Shown piece by piece: positions 33,328-46,794 of a DNA stretch of 64,000 nucleotides. The stretch's first letter is position 1. Each line of letters begins with the position of its first letter. Below the pieces are notes generated by a model. That model was not told where the DNA came from and made no database searches. It worked only from the letters and a program-made list of their open reading frames with translations. Made by a program: the position numbers and the translations under genes. This DNA comes from Archivesica marissinica (taxonomy: Eukaryota; Mollusca; Bivalvia; Venerida; Vesicomyidae): contig CM026401.1 of assembly GCA_014843695.1 (NCBI GenBank), forward strand, positions 49,333,430 to 49,397,429. The letters are read 5' to 3'.

Positions 33328-33529
33328 TAGTTTATACACATTTATTTTTGCTCGATTGCGAAACAAGTTCTTTCAATTTATATTAATCACTCTCGAGACC
33401 TCATTTCCTTATGGAATCCATCGCCATGAAGGAGAGAGAAGAGGGTGGAATTTAAATGCCTTGCCTAAGGGCACAATCGTAACAGCTCCAGTGGGGCTCG
33501 AACTCCGGACCTTTCGCACCTGAAGCGAA
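33328..33529 (-). mobile_element. SINE family A, head-truncated
   Basis: Tail at the left, body intact, stopping at CGCACCTGAAGCGAA within the anticodon arm. Confidence 0.82.
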
Positions 33530-33756
33530 TGTTGTTTTGCTGCAATGTTTCTCCTGTAATTCTACTCAGAATGGCTATGTACTTCTTTTATATGTTTAAA
33601 TTTATGTTTGCATAATATATATGTATGTACATAGATGGAACTTTAATAAAGATGACCATTCGTTTTCTCACACCCTACTTTTGGTGCTAGGTTGATAGTT
33701 AAATGTTCCTGTTTTGATCATTATAAACATATACATGTATAGGTATAGAACATATA

Positions 33757-34003
33757 TTTACGTTTATTTATCGTCGCTACCGGTTGCCCATATGGGCGAC
33801 GCCTCCTGAAGAGATTAGTCATTTTAGATTTTTTGGAGGATAGTGCATGATACAGACAGATACCCATTCCAGAATCTCCTCTGGTTCTTTTACGTGCACG
33901 GTGTAAAGCACCGACACGAGACCTCGGTTTAACTGTTAATTTTATTAGGGTCAGACTGGATTACCAGTCCAGCGTGTTACCACTGGACTACATATCCGTC
34001 TGT
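33757..34003 (-). mobile_element. SINE family C with a deletion in box B
   Basis: The body and tail are clear. GGGTCAGA passes straight to CTGGATTACCAGTCC, losing the box B segment. The head end CTACATATCCGTCTG is present. Confidence 0.82.
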
Positions 34004-34078
34004 ATATTTATTGTATATGATAATATTAATATATAAACCCATTTCACACTCATCGCACATGTATTTATAAGATATGTA

Positions 34079-34173
34079 TCGTGGTGATGGATTCCATCAG
34101 GAAAAGGGTATCGATAGTGATTAATATAAGTTGTAAGAACTTGTTTCGCAATCGAGCTAAAATAAATGTGTAT
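34079..34173 (+). mobile_element. SINE family A 3' part
   Basis: GTGATGGATTCCATCAGGAA through CGCAATCGAGCTAAAATAAA. Its AT-rich tail merges directly into the next minisatellite. Confidence 0.78.
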
Positions 34174-34998
34174 TTGATATTTACTACGAATTCATATATA
34201 GTGTATATATATATATTTGATATTTACTACGAATTCATATATAATGTATATATATATTTTATATTTACTATGAATTCATATAATTTTATAATGTATATAT
34301 ATATTTGATATTTACTACGAATTCATATATAATGTATATATATATTTGATATTTACTATGAATTCATATAATTTTATAATGTATATATATATTTGATATT
34401 TACTACGAATTCATATATAATGTATATATATATTTGATATTTACTACGAATTCATATATAATGTATATATATATTTGATATTTACTACGAATTCATATAT
34501 AGTGTATATATATATTTGATATTTACTACCAATTCATATATAGTGTATATATATATATATTTGATATTTACTACCAATTCATATATAGTGTATATATATA
34601 TTTGATATTTACTACGAATTCATATATAATGTATATATATATTTGATATTTACTACGAATTCATATATAATGTATATATATATCTGATATTTACTACGAA
34701 TTCATATATAATGTATATATATATTTGATATTTACTACGAATTCATATATAGTGTATATATATATTTGATATTTACTACAAATTCATATATAATGTATAT
34801 ATATATTTGATATTTACTACGAATTCATATATAGTGTATATATATATTTGATATTTACTACGAATTCATATATAGTGTATATATATATTTGATATTTACT
34901 ACCAATTCATATATAGTGTATATATATATTTGATATTTACTACCAATTCATATATAATGTATATATATATTTGATATTTACTACCAATTCATATATAG
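34174..34998. repeat. AT-rich minisatellite, about 41-43 bp unit, about 20 copies
   Basis: TTGATATTTACTACGAATTC plus ATATATAATGTATATATAT. The unit length varies with the TA run. It starts at the tail of a SINE, which may have seeded it. Confidence 0.93.
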
Positions 34999-35054
34999 TA
35001 TACATTTTAAGAAGAAAACAATTTACCATATAAAATAACGAATCTAATGCATTG

Positions 35055-35513
35055 AATGTAACCGTAGGTATAACAGCTTGTTGTTTAGTTAGTATAATTA
35101 TATACAATGGAAGTATGTAACCGTAGGTATAACAGCTTGTTGTTTAGTTAGTATAATTATATACAATGGAAGTATGTAACCGTAGGTATAACAGCTGTTT
35201 AGTTAGTATAATTATATACAATGGAAGTATGTAACCGTAGGTATAACAGCTTGTTTAGTTGTATAATTATTCAATGGAAGTATGTCCGTAGTATAACAGC
35301 TTGTTGTTTAGTTAGTATAATTATATACAATGGAAGTATGTAACCGTAGGTATAACAGCTTGTTTTAGTTAGTATAATTATATACAATGGAAGTATGTAA
35401 CCGTAGGTATAACAGCTTGTTTAGTTAGTATAATTATATACAATGGAAGTATGTAACCGTAGGTATAACAGCTTGTTGTTTAGTTAGTATAATTATATAC
35501 AATGGAAGTATGT
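35055..35513. repeat. Minisatellite, 59 bp unit, about 8 copies
   Basis: ACCGTAGGTATAACAGC, then TTAGTTAGTATAATTATA, then CAATGGAAGTATGTA. Several units have small deletions around TTGTTG. Confidence 0.93.
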
Positions 35514-36052
35514 AGATTATTATAGTGTGACATTATAGTGTGGTATTATAGTGTGGTATTATAGTGTGCTATTATAGTGTGGTATTATAGTGTGGTATTA
35601 TAGTGTGATAGTATAGTGTGGTATTATAGTGTGGTATTATAGTGTGGTATTATAGTGTGGTATTATAGTGTGATAGTATAGTGTGGTATTATAGTGTGGT
35701 ATTATAGTGTGATATTATAATGTGATATTATAGTGCAATATCATAGTGTGAATTTCATAGTGTGATTTTCATAGTGTGATATTATAGTGTGATATTATAG
35801 TGTGATATTATAGTGTGGTATTATAGTGTAGTATTATAGTGTGATATTATAGTGTGATATCATAGTGTGATATTATAGTGTGGTATTATAGTGTGGTATT
35901 ATAGTGTAGTATTATAGTGTGATATTATAGTGTGATATTATAGTGTGGTATTATAGTGTAGTATTATAGTGTGATATTATAGTGTGGTATTATAGTGTAG
36001 TATTATAGTGTGATATTATAGTGTGATATTATAGTGTGGTATTATAGTGTAT
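35514..36052. repeat. Minisatellite, 13 bp unit, about 41 copies
   Basis: TATTATAGTGTGG with GTGTGA and GTGTAG variants. It begins where the 59 bp array ends, so two arrays are joined without a spacer. Confidence 0.95.
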
Positions 36053-36401
36053 CGTTGGTGATAAAATAAATAATTGTTATAAAAGTAACTATTGTATTAT
36101 ACTCACTAATGTAAATAATTATTCACATATTTCATGAATGTATATAATATTATATAATATTAAATACAAACACCCAACCCGATTAACACATTAATCACAA
36201 TAACTATTAAGAAATCATTATATCCTTTTCATTGACTATTTATTGTCTGTTCGGTTACAGTAATAAATATTACCATAATTCTTTACAATATAAAATAATG
36301 TATACATAATATACAAGAATAATACCGGGCGTAATAAATAATTAATACATATTATATAATAAAATATAAAACCTACCTAAGCTATTTCGAAAATCCAACT
36401 A

Positions 36402-36587
36402 TTGTCTCGTATCAATCCTTGTAAATTTGATGCTATAAATGGTATTAACTTCCCACCAGCCGATCCATCGCTTTGTAAAATACGTATTGAATTTCTACCA
36501 AAACGTGCAACTGATGCCTGGAAAGTGTACGAATACGATCAAGTTACTGTGAACAAAACTCGCGGTTGTATGGGGAAAATCATATAA
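36402..36587 (+). CDS. Short open frame of unknown function, possible terminal exon
   Basis: A 61-codon frame opening with a TTG and ending TAA. Its composition looks more protein-like than the surrounding frames (Lys/Asp/Pro-balanced, with W-K-V-Y-E-Y-D near residues 41-47 and two Cys near the ends). No family is recognised, no upstream exon is visible and no credible ATG exists. It may be a gene remnant or chance. Confidence 0.2.
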   Translation: MSRINPCKFDAINGINFPPADPSLCKIRIEFLPKRATDAWKVYEYDQVTVNKTRGCMGKII

Positions 36588-36921
36588 CCAACACGTTATA
36601 TCTATTTAATAATCGGCAAATTTGATTGTCCGCCTTTCTGATGCATGTAAAGTAAATGAATAAATCGGATAAACAATATATGGACTAGACATTCGTACCA
36701 TGTACCATATACACAGTTCACTGTGGCTTTTTTACGATACTAGATGCTGATTGGTGGTTGACTTTGTGTTGCTTTGTTGAATCTACAAACAGCAATACGT
36801 GTACGATCCTGCTATCAATTAGCACTGCATACAAAATACAATATACTATATTTAAAACGCATGTCACAAATTCTAACAAACCTTGTTTTAATGTATGAGA
36901 GATATTAATGTTTTTTCTATT

Positions 36922-37216
36922 ACCTCCCTTGACAGATAAAGTCCGATTTATCCCGAACTGTTTATTTGTCATTTTAGTTGGAATCCTTTGTTTTAACTGT
37001 TGTTTTCTAACCAGAGTGTGTGGTAAGATAATAAGTAATTTTAGGTTAATTCAGGTTAACTAATTGATAATCATATTGTACAGTAAAGCATTCATTGGCT
37101 ATGCTGTAGGATATATGTCGAGATTTAATAATTTAATAATTATAAGATGAAGCAACGGATGGAAATATATAGTATGTGGTGCAAAGTAAACAACGATAGA
37201 AACAACCAATTAATCG
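36922..37216. mobile_element. TIR element (GTTACTTCCCTTGA-type), right end lost
   Basis: ATTACCTCCCTTGACAGATA, TTTTAGTTGGAATCCTTTG, ATATGTCGAGATTTAATA and the stretch to CAACCAATTAA match 62239 onward. The following segment (37217-37280, with GACACGC and GACGAACG) recurs near 50950-51000. Confidence 0.65.
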
Positions 37217-37426
37217 TCATTGGAACAGCGTAAACTGAAAGACACGCATTTTTTTTAGACGAACGTTGCCCAACACTGCGAATGCGCATGCCCGTATCTT
37301 CGAGTGCGCATGTCAGCTGCATACCATCAGTGAGGAAATTCATACGAACATGAATGCAAACAGTTCATCGAAGGAACTGCAATGGCGATGTAAGTATTAC
37401 ATGTACAACCCCACTAATGCGCAAAG

Positions 37427-37640
37427 AGCAAGACACATGTTGCGCAAAGAGCAAGCGACATATTGCGCAAAGAGCAAGCAAAATATTGCGCAAAGAGCAA
37501 GCAACATATTGCGCAAAGAGCAAGCAAAATATTGCGCAAAGAGCAAACAAAATATTCCGCAAAAGAGCAAGCAAACTATTGCGCAAAAGAGCAAGCAACA
37601 TATTGCGCAAAAGAGCAAGCAAAATATTGCGCAAAAGAGC
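37427..37640. repeat. Minisatellite, 23 bp unit, about 9 copies
   Basis: ATTGCGCAAAGAGCAAGCAA type units. Because 23 is not a multiple of three, all frames read the same peptide phases in turn; the Lys/Gln/Ala-rich ORFs are not genes. Confidence 0.92.
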
Positions 37641-38547
37641 ACTGATAAAGTGATTACCAATAGATCATATAGATGACAGAATGATAGCGGCGATAACCGA
37701 GAGAGGCACCGGTGTTCAATGTGGTATTAATAATATCCTACGTCGCAAAAGCTGCGCAAATTTCTTCTAAAAAACCGATCGCAAATTGGTGGTTTGAACA
37801 AATGCTCTCATTGTAGGAGGTGCATAATGCTAGGGTTTAGACATACGGGTAAATTACCAGTGGCTGACTCCGCGTCTTATTAACGGAGGTTTGTGCTAGA
37901 GATGAAGGCTCGTTGGTGTAGTTAGTGATCGTGAATTAAACATATGCTATTAACAGCAACATTCCGCACCCAACAATTAGACCAATAGAAGATCAGGTTT
38001 TTCAATGGCAACACGCTGGACTTGCGATCTAAAGGCTAGTAGGATTGTAGGATCGTTCACCAGCTCTACAATTACCCATGGGCGTATCGGTATTCGGTCA
38101 CCTAAGGTTTGAATGTGAATAACTTCTAGTCAATCACTTTTATATGGGATATATGATATTACTGTGCAAAGTGATCATTGTTGCATTTAATACGATTGAC
38201 TAAACTCAGATTCCCAAGTTCCCTGACATTTGAATTTAACATGGCGTAACACTCAGAACAAGTATCGGACACCAATCAAATTGCATGTACCATAATTGTG
38301 TTTTCCGTCCGGTATTGTCACATGATTAACACGCGATCATGTAATAATAATAATAATGTAATGTCAAACACCCTTTACCCCCCCCCCCCCCATTACAAAT
38401 ATAAACAAAATATTTATTTGCATGTATCTCTGTGCAAGGGATTGTTAGGGTACACGTGAATGAGATGAATGAAAATATCAACATTTACATATTTTCGAAA
38501 TAAAAGTTGAATAATGATTTGTTTTTGCTGATTTTCTTTTTTGGCAG
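37641..38547. other. Intergenic DNA, nothing recognised
   Basis: It contains an AAT microsatellite near 38345 and a poly-C run near 38380. No gene is seen. Confidence 0.35.
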
Positions 38548-38734
38548 TTTTAGCGTCTACCATATATTGCAAGTACCTGCTACTGACAGTGATGACGTCA
38601 TTTTCAAACAAATTCTAAAACAGGCGGTGACCGGATTGACGCTACTGAAATGCCTATTATCGGATCGTGTCGATTCGCTACATGATGTGTACGACAAGGG
38701 ACCAGAGGAACTTATGGCGTGGACCATTGATTAA
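38548..38734 (+). CDS. Candidate terminal coding exon, product unknown
   Basis: A polypyrimidine tract ending TTTTTTGGCAG (acceptor AG at 38546-38547) precedes an open phase of about 61 codons to TAA at 38734. The peptide looks globular (I-F-K-Q-I-L-K-Q, then L-L-K-C-L-L-S-D-R-V-D-S-L, ending A-W-T-I-D) and predicts amphipathic helices. I do not recognise the family, and no upstream exon with a matching donor was found, so this may be a stranded exon or chance. Confidence 0.35.
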
Positions 38735-38965
38735 CAGAGAATAGTATTCATACACGCTGCGTGTATGTTGTTCCTTGGTGTGACATTCAACAGTACCCGG
38801 AAGTAAACACAAACTATTTCTAAGAATATACATGGCCCCTATTTTTATTTTAAATTTATGTTGGCAGTTGACAGGTTTCTGGACGAGATAAGATACATAA
38901 GTTTAATTTAAAATAGGACATGCTGTGGGCGACACCTCTACCAAGTTTGTTGGTTTCATATGGTG

Positions 38966-39480
38966 TGTGTTTTACGTTTATTTATCGTCGCTACCGGTGG
39001 CCCATATGAAGAGAACGCCTTCTAAAGAGATTAGTCTTTTTAATTTTAGAATTTAATTTTAGTGTTTAGCTTAATAATATTGTATTGCATTATATACACA
39101 TATACAACAACACAAAGATTGACACACACAAATGAAAGCAAATGGGTTGCGCCACAAGTTCTATCAACATTAGTAATTGGCCCTCCTCCTCGGAGAAATT
39201 AATCACAGAAAGCGAAACTGAATTGGCTTAATTATATTTCATGTGCAATGTATATAATAACAAGTTCGTAGAGGCATAGCCCCTCGTGTTGCAGTGCTGC
39301 CCCCTCCCACCGGGTACTTTCTGCTGAATCTAAAGTCAAAAGGTAATTTTAGCTTAGTGCAATGATATAGACAGACACCAATTCCAGAGTCTCCTATGAT
39401 TCTATTAGGTGAGCGGTGTAAAGCACCGACGCCGATACCTCGGTTTAAAGTCTCATCCGAAAGACTATGATATGCCGAGT
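38966..39480 (-). mobile_element. SINE family C split by a LINE tail
   Basis: The tail part is 38966-39053 (TTTACGTTTATTTATCGTCG) and the body part 39345-39480 (GATATAGACAGACACC, CGGTGTAAAGCACCGACG). TAATTTTAG stands on both sides of the insertion. Confidence 0.8.
39054..39343 (-). mobile_element. LINE 3' tail inserted in a SINE
   Basis: The minus-strand tail end (TAATAATATTGTATTGC complement) is at the left. AAATGGGTTGCGCCACAAGT and GGCCCTCCTCCTC lie in the body. The 9 bp TAATTTTAG target duplication marks it as a retroposed, 5'-truncated copy. The short coding remnant is not identified. Confidence 0.7.
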
Positions 39481-39859
39481 CAGATTAGTATGCCATATCG
39501 GATTTCATTTAGTGTAAAGAGGGATTCACATGCATACGTCATACACCGTAATATGAAGAGTATTCTAATCTGGAAGTTATGTCATCAGTCGCCCATAGAT
39601 AATTAGTACAAGGTATGTTGTGTTGCATACGCTTGTCAAAACATGAAACCACAGGGCATACGTTATCGCCATGGAAACAGAAATGGTGAATTTTAAAATC
39701 GCGGTAATATCAAATAACAATGATACTGACAAAGGCCCAGACTATTAATATATATTCCAAGAGAGACCCTGCAGATGCGACCAATAGTATGTAACATAAT
39801 ATAACAAATAACAGCTTGACATTAAATTATATACCTATGCAAAAGAGAATCAGCAAGGC
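39481..39859. other. Intergenic DNA, nothing recognised
   Basis: No feature beyond short unsupported frames. Confidence 0.35.
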
Positions 39860-40867
39860 CAGCGAACAAACATACAAACATACATATACAAACATACACA
39901 CATACATACATACAAACATACATATGCAAACATACACACATACATACATACATACATATACAAACATACACACATACATACATACAAACATACATATGCA
40001 AACATACACACATACATACATACATACATATACAAACATACACACATACATACATACATACAACATACATATGCAAACATACACCTCATACATACATACA
40101 TACATACATACATACAAACATACATATACAAACATACATATACATACATACCCACACACATACATACATATACATATACACATACATACATAATACATAA
40201 ATACACACACACATACATACATACATACATACATATATACATACATACATATACATACATACATACACAAACATACACACACAAACATACATACATGCAC
40301 ACATATACAAACATGCATATACATAAAACATACATATACAAACATACACACATACATACATATACAACTACACACATAAACATACATTAATACATACATT
40401 ACATATAAAACTACTATACATACATACATATACATACATACATAATAACATACATATACATACATACATAACATACTAATATACATACATACATATACAT
40501 ACATAAACATACATATACATACATACATATACATACATACATAATACATACATACATATACAAACATACATATACATACATACATATACATACATAATAC
40601 ATACATACATACACATACATACATACACTACATACATACATAACATATACATACATACATACATAAACATACATACAAACATACATATCAAACATACATA
40701 TATACTACATTACATACAAGCATACACATACATACGTAACAGACCATACATATAATACATACACATACAACATACATACAGACATACACATACAGACATA
40801 AACATACATACATACATCAAATACAGACATACATAAACATACATACATACACATACATACATACATA

Positions 40868-40898
<31 letters not shown>

Positions 40899-42540
40899 CA
40901 TACATACCATACATACATACACATACAAACATACACATACAAACATACATACACATACAAACATACACATACAAACATACATACACACACAAACATACAC
41001 ATACAAACATACATATACAAACATACACACATACATATACAAACATACACCTACAAACATACACATACAAACATACATATACAAACATACACATACAACA
41101 TACATATACAAACATACACATACAAACATACATACACATACAAACATACACATACAAACATACACATACACAACATACAATACACATAAAACATACACAT
41201 ACAAACTACTATACAAACATACATTCATATACAAACATACATATACAAACAACACATACATATACAAACATACAATACAAACATACATATACAACATACA
41301 TATACAAACATACATATATAAAAACACATAACACACATACAAACATACATATACCATACATTATACAACATACACATACAAACATACATATACAAACATA
41401 CACATACATAACAAACATACACATACAAACATACACATACAAACAATACAAACATAACATACATATACAACATACACACAACATATACAAACATACACAT
41501 ACAAACATACACACACACATATACAAACATACACATACAAACATACATATACAAACATACACACATACATATACAAACATACACCTACAAACGTACACAT
41601 ACAAACATACACACATACATATACAAACATACACATACAAACATACACATACAAACATACATATACAAACATACACATACATATACAAACATATACACAT
41701 ACATATACAAACATACACATACAAACATACATATACAAACATACACACATACCATACAAACATACACATAACATACACATACACACATACAATATAACAT
41801 ACACTACAACATACACATACAAACATTACAAACATACATATACAAACATACACATAAACATACATATACAACATACATAGACAAAATACACATACAAACT
41901 ACACATACAAACTACACTACATACATATACAACATACTATAAAAACATACACATACAAACATACACATACAAACATACAACATACATATACAAACATACA
42001 CATACAAACATACACATACCACTACACATACAAACATACACATACAAACATACACATACAAACATACATATACAAACATACACATACAAACATACATATA
42101 CAAACATACATATACAAACATACACATACAAACATACATATACAAACATACATATACAAACATACACATACAAACATACATATACAAACATACATATACA
42201 AACATACACATACAAACATACACATACAAACATACACATACAAACATACATATACAAACATACATATACAAACATACACATACAAACATACACATACAAA
42301 CATACATATACAAACATACACATACAAACATACACATACAAACATACACATACAAACATACACATACAAACATACACATACAAACATACACATACAAACA
42401 TACACATACAAACATACACATACAAACATACACATACAAACATACATATACAAACATACATATACAAACATACACATACAAACATACACATACACATACA
42501 AACATACATACAACACACATACATACAAACATACACCATA
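39860..42540. repeat. (CATA)/(CATACA) microsatellite, about 2.7 kb
   Basis: Irregular mixtures of CATA, CATATACAAA and CACATACAAA. The regular part (42000-42480) is AACATACACATAC-like at about 12 bp. Scattered single-base dropouts look like sequencing error. All the Tyr/Val/Cys/Met frames on the minus strand are artefacts of this tract. Confidence 0.97.
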
Positions 42541-43000
42541 CAACACACACACAACACACACCACACACACACACACACGACACACACCACACACATACCA
42601 CATATACACCATTCACACACACCACATACACCGCGCATACACACCACCCACACACACCACACACATCACAAATACACACACACCACACCACACACACCAT
42701 ACACACACCACACCACGCACATACCACACACACACCCAGACACCACACACACATCACATACACACACCAAATACCACACACACACCACACACATAAATCA
42801 CACACCACACACACAACACACACACATCACATACACACACAACACACCACCTATACACCACACACACACATCACATACACACCACACACACCACACCACA
42901 CACACACCACATATATACACACCACACACACACACCAAACAAGCCACACACACCAAACACACACACCACACACACACACCACATACACATACCACACACA
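42541..43000. repeat. CA-rich (CACACC/CACAC) tract running into the gap
   Basis: The composition changes from CATACA to ACACACCACAC near 42541 and continues to the gap edge, so the gap was probably caused by this repeat. Confidence 0.95.
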
Positions 43001-44000
43001 NNNNNNNNNNNNNNNNNNNNNNNNNNNNNNNNNNNNNNNNNNNNNNNNNNNNNNNNNNNNNNNNNNNNNNNNNNNNNNNNNNNNNNNNNNNNNNNNNNNN
43101 NNNNNNNNNNNNNNNNNNNNNNNNNNNNNNNNNNNNNNNNNNNNNNNNNNNNNNNNNNNNNNNNNNNNNNNNNNNNNNNNNNNNNNNNNNNNNNNNNNNN
43201 NNNNNNNNNNNNNNNNNNNNNNNNNNNNNNNNNNNNNNNNNNNNNNNNNNNNNNNNNNNNNNNNNNNNNNNNNNNNNNNNNNNNNNNNNNNNNNNNNNNN
43301 NNNNNNNNNNNNNNNNNNNNNNNNNNNNNNNNNNNNNNNNNNNNNNNNNNNNNNNNNNNNNNNNNNNNNNNNNNNNNNNNNNNNNNNNNNNNNNNNNNNN
43401 NNNNNNNNNNNNNNNNNNNNNNNNNNNNNNNNNNNNNNNNNNNNNNNNNNNNNNNNNNNNNNNNNNNNNNNNNNNNNNNNNNNNNNNNNNNNNNNNNNNN
43501 NNNNNNNNNNNNNNNNNNNNNNNNNNNNNNNNNNNNNNNNNNNNNNNNNNNNNNNNNNNNNNNNNNNNNNNNNNNNNNNNNNNNNNNNNNNNNNNNNNNN
43601 NNNNNNNNNNNNNNNNNNNNNNNNNNNNNNNNNNNNNNNNNNNNNNNNNNNNNNNNNNNNNNNNNNNNNNNNNNNNNNNNNNNNNNNNNNNNNNNNNNNN
43701 NNNNNNNNNNNNNNNNNNNNNNNNNNNNNNNNNNNNNNNNNNNNNNNNNNNNNNNNNNNNNNNNNNNNNNNNNNNNNNNNNNNNNNNNNNNNNNNNNNNN
43801 NNNNNNNNNNNNNNNNNNNNNNNNNNNNNNNNNNNNNNNNNNNNNNNNNNNNNNNNNNNNNNNNNNNNNNNNNNNNNNNNNNNNNNNNNNNNNNNNNNNN
43901 NNNNNNNNNNNNNNNNNNNNNNNNNNNNNNNNNNNNNNNNNNNNNNNNNNNNNNNNNNNNNNNNNNNNNNNNNNNNNNNNNNNNNNNNNNNNNNNNNNNN
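43001..44000. other. Assembly gap of exactly 1,000 N
   Basis: The round number indicates a placeholder and not a measured length. Confidence 1.
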
Positions 44001-44157
44001 TTATAAAGTTAGATTTACAAGTTCATAAAATATGGAATGAAATCACGAGTGTAAGATACTATCACAATACCACAGTAACAACAACCATAAATTTGAAAAA
44101 CAAATTATGTTTGCAAGTATACTTTTGAGTCTTAATACATCTCAAGGTATGCAGTAA

Positions 44158-44722
44158 GGTGCATCCGTACGCCAAAGTAAATAGTCCCTGATAATCAAAC
44201 AACTCCTTAAGGTGCATCCGTACGCCAAAGTAAATAGTCCCTGATAATCAAACAACTCCTTAAGGTGCATCCGTACGCCAAAGTAAATAGTCCCTGATAA
44301 TCAAACAACTCCTTAAGGTGCATCCGTACGCCAAAGTAAATAGTCCCTGATAATCAAACAACTCCTTAAGGTGCATCCGTACGCCAAAGTAAATAGTCCC
44401 TGATAATCAAACAACTCCTTAAGGTGCATCCGTACGCCAAAGTAAATAGTCCCTGATAATCAAACAACTCCTTAAGGTGCATCCGTACGCCAAAGTAAAT
44501 AGTCCCTGATAATCAAACAACTCCTTAAGGTGCATCCGTACGCCAAAGTAAATAGTCCCTGATAATCAAACAACTCCTTAAGGTGCATCCGTACGCCAAA
44601 GTAAATAGTCCCTGATAATCAAACAACTCCTTAAGGTGCATCCGTACGCCAAAGTAAATAGTCCCTGATAATCAAACAACTCCTTAAGGTGCATCCGTAC
44701 GCCAAAGTAAATAGTCCCTGAT
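44158..44722. repeat. Minisatellite, 53 bp unit, about 10.7 near-identical copies
   Basis: AAGGTGCATCCGTACGCC, then AAAGTAAATAGTCCCTGAT, then AATCAAACAACTCCTT. I see no differences among the internal copies. Confidence 0.97.
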
Positions 44723-44851
44723 AGCTCAAAATACTCCACCCAAATGATTAACATAATACTTTTAATCAATATATACCACTAGTACATATTTAACATTTGA
44801 TTGATTTAAGCAGTTCATTTTCAACAAATAAAGTATTCACATTCATCTTAT

Positions 44852-45040
44852 TTAGTTTAATCATATTGTATTGCTTATTACACTACAATTTCAAATATAA
44901 ACACGATAAATATATAAGCAAAATAATACAACTGCAATGCTATGCTTATACTTGAACACTGTAAGAATAACATATAGAAGCAAATGGGTTGGGCAACACG
45001 TTTTACCAACATTAGCGAGTGCCCTCCTCAAATTCATGTC
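44852..45040 (-). mobile_element. LINE 3' tail fragment
   Basis: TTTAATCATATTGTATTGC, then AGCAAATGGGTTGGGCAACA and AACATTAG, as in the other tails. It abuts a family C head. Confidence 0.65.
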
Positions 45041-45041
45041 A

Positions 45042-45122
45042 TTAGGGTCAGACGGTGGATCGAGCCTGCGATCCCTGGATTACCAGTCCAGCGTGTTGAC
45101 TACTGGACTACAGATTTGTCTG
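45042..45122 (-). mobile_element. SINE family C, head only
   Basis: GGGTCAGACGGTGGATCGAG through ACTGGACTACAGATTTGTCT; the body is absent. Confidence 0.75.
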
Positions 45123-45391
45123 TTATAACACAATCAAGACACAACGCAGGTTATAGCGTACTATACAATAACGCATGTAATTGGGTGCATCGGTGCAGGC
45201 ATGTACTCTATGACCTGTAATTAGTAATTGAAATATGTAATTATAGCATATCAAGCTTAGCTGTTAAATGCGTGAAACAAGTTCTTACTAGGCAATTTCG
45301 ATTAGATTGTGGAATAGTTCCTATTTAAGAAAGAACACAGATATAAAGAGCACGCTTAATTAATCACAATACAACGTCGAAACATAGCAAA

Positions 45392-46214
45392 TGCTAGAGA
45401 CATGACAGTTGATGCCGAGCACACGGTCTAGAGAGACATGACAGTTGATGCCGAGCACACGGTCTAGAGAGACATGACAGTTGATGCCGAGCACACGGTC
45501 TAGAGAGACATGACAGTTGATGCCGAGCACACGGTCTAGCGGACATGACAGTTGATGCCGAGCACACGGTCTAGAGAGACATGACAGTTGATGCCGAGCA
45601 CACGGTCTAGAGAGACATGACAGTTGATGCCGAGCACACGGTCTAGAGAGACATGACAGTTGATGCCGAGCACACGGTCTAGAGAGACATGACAGTTGAT
45701 GCCGAGCCACGTCTAGGAGAATGACAGTTGATGCCGACACACGGTCTAGAGAGACATGACAGTTGATGCCGAGCACACGGTCTAGAGAGACATGACAGTT
45801 GATGCCGAGCACACGGTCTAGAGAGACATGACAGTTGATGCCGAGCACACGGTCTAGAGAGACATGACAGTTGATGCCGAGCACACGGTCTAGGACATGA
45901 CAGTTGATGCCGAGCACACGGTCTAGCGAGACATGCAGTTGATGCCGAGCACACGGTCTAGAGAGACATGACAGTTGATGCCGAGCACACGGTCTAGAGA
46001 GACATGACAGTTGATGCCGAGCACACGGTCTAGAGAGACATGACAGTTGATGCCGAGCACACGGTCTAGAAAGACATGACAGTTGATGCCGAGCACACGG
46101 TCTAGAGAGACATGACAGTTGATGCCGAGCACACGGTCTAGAGAGACATGACAGTTGATGCCGAGCCCACAGTCTAGAAAGACATGACAGTTGATGCCGA
46201 GCACACGGTCTAGG
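45392..46214. repeat. Minisatellite, 36 bp unit, about 23 copies
   Basis: GACATGACAGTTGATGCCG plus AGCACACGGTCTAGAGA. Since 36 is divisible by three and the unit lacks minus-strand stops, a 286-codon frame with a 12-residue repeat results. A few units carry short deletions (near 45540, 45710 and 45895). Confidence 0.97.
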
Positions 46215-46425
46215 AAGCACCGCTGTCAGAACGAAGCGCAGGATTACTGCTAGAATGCCACCGAATGTACAATTGCTTACTTGGTATCTACGAATAGGGA
46301 TAATATCATTGAACTAACTCAACGTCAAAGTTTCAGTTTCGCAAGTATCTAATTAAATATAGTTTTAAATTACAAACACAGTGCAGATAATTGCGTCACG
46401 AATTTCACATGCATATATGCTTTTA

Positions 46426-46560
46426 GTTTAATCATATTTTATTGCTCGATTCATTTTACAAACTACATGTTTGTATATGTATTATAGGACATGACAATTT
46501 CAAGAAACGCGAAGGGATCGGGCCACAAGTTCTAGGAACATTAGTTATGGCCCTTCCCTT
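46426..46560 (-). mobile_element. LINE 3' tail fragment
   Basis: TTTAATCATATTTTATTGC, then GGATCGGGCCACAAGTTCTA and GGCCCTTCCC. Confidence 0.65.
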
Positions 46561-46611
46561 GTAAATATTTATATTTATATATTTAATTTTATATTTTATA
46601 AGAAACTTCTG

Positions 46612-46700
46612 TCTGTGGTAATCTGCAGTGTGGTAATGTTTCGCAATGCTGAGGCGAAGGCAGTACCACTGCGATATCACGACCACTGGGCTGTCGCGAC
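46612..46700 (-). mobile_element. SINE family A head fragment, diverged
   Basis: AGTACCACTGCGATATCACG followed by GTCGCGACTTCCAC, the complement of a family A head, duplicated or rearranged. Confidence 0.55.
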
Positions 46701-46794
46701 TTCCACCATAGTTTCACAAATATATAAAACATTTTACAATGATGATGTAGGTATATCAAAGAACATTATGAATTATATCAGGGGTGTAGATTAG

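Noticed and set aside
39822..42995. Many Tyr/Val/Cys/Met-rich minus-strand frames
   Set aside because: Six-frame artefacts of the CATA and CA-rich tracts.
44158..44722. CRISPR-like regular direct repeats
   Set aside because: Units are contiguous with no unique spacers, there are no cas genes and the DNA is eukaryotic; the same applies to every array here.
45360..46220. 286-codon minus-strand frame
   Set aside because: Translation of the 36 bp array; small unit deletions shift frame with no sign of selection to keep it open.
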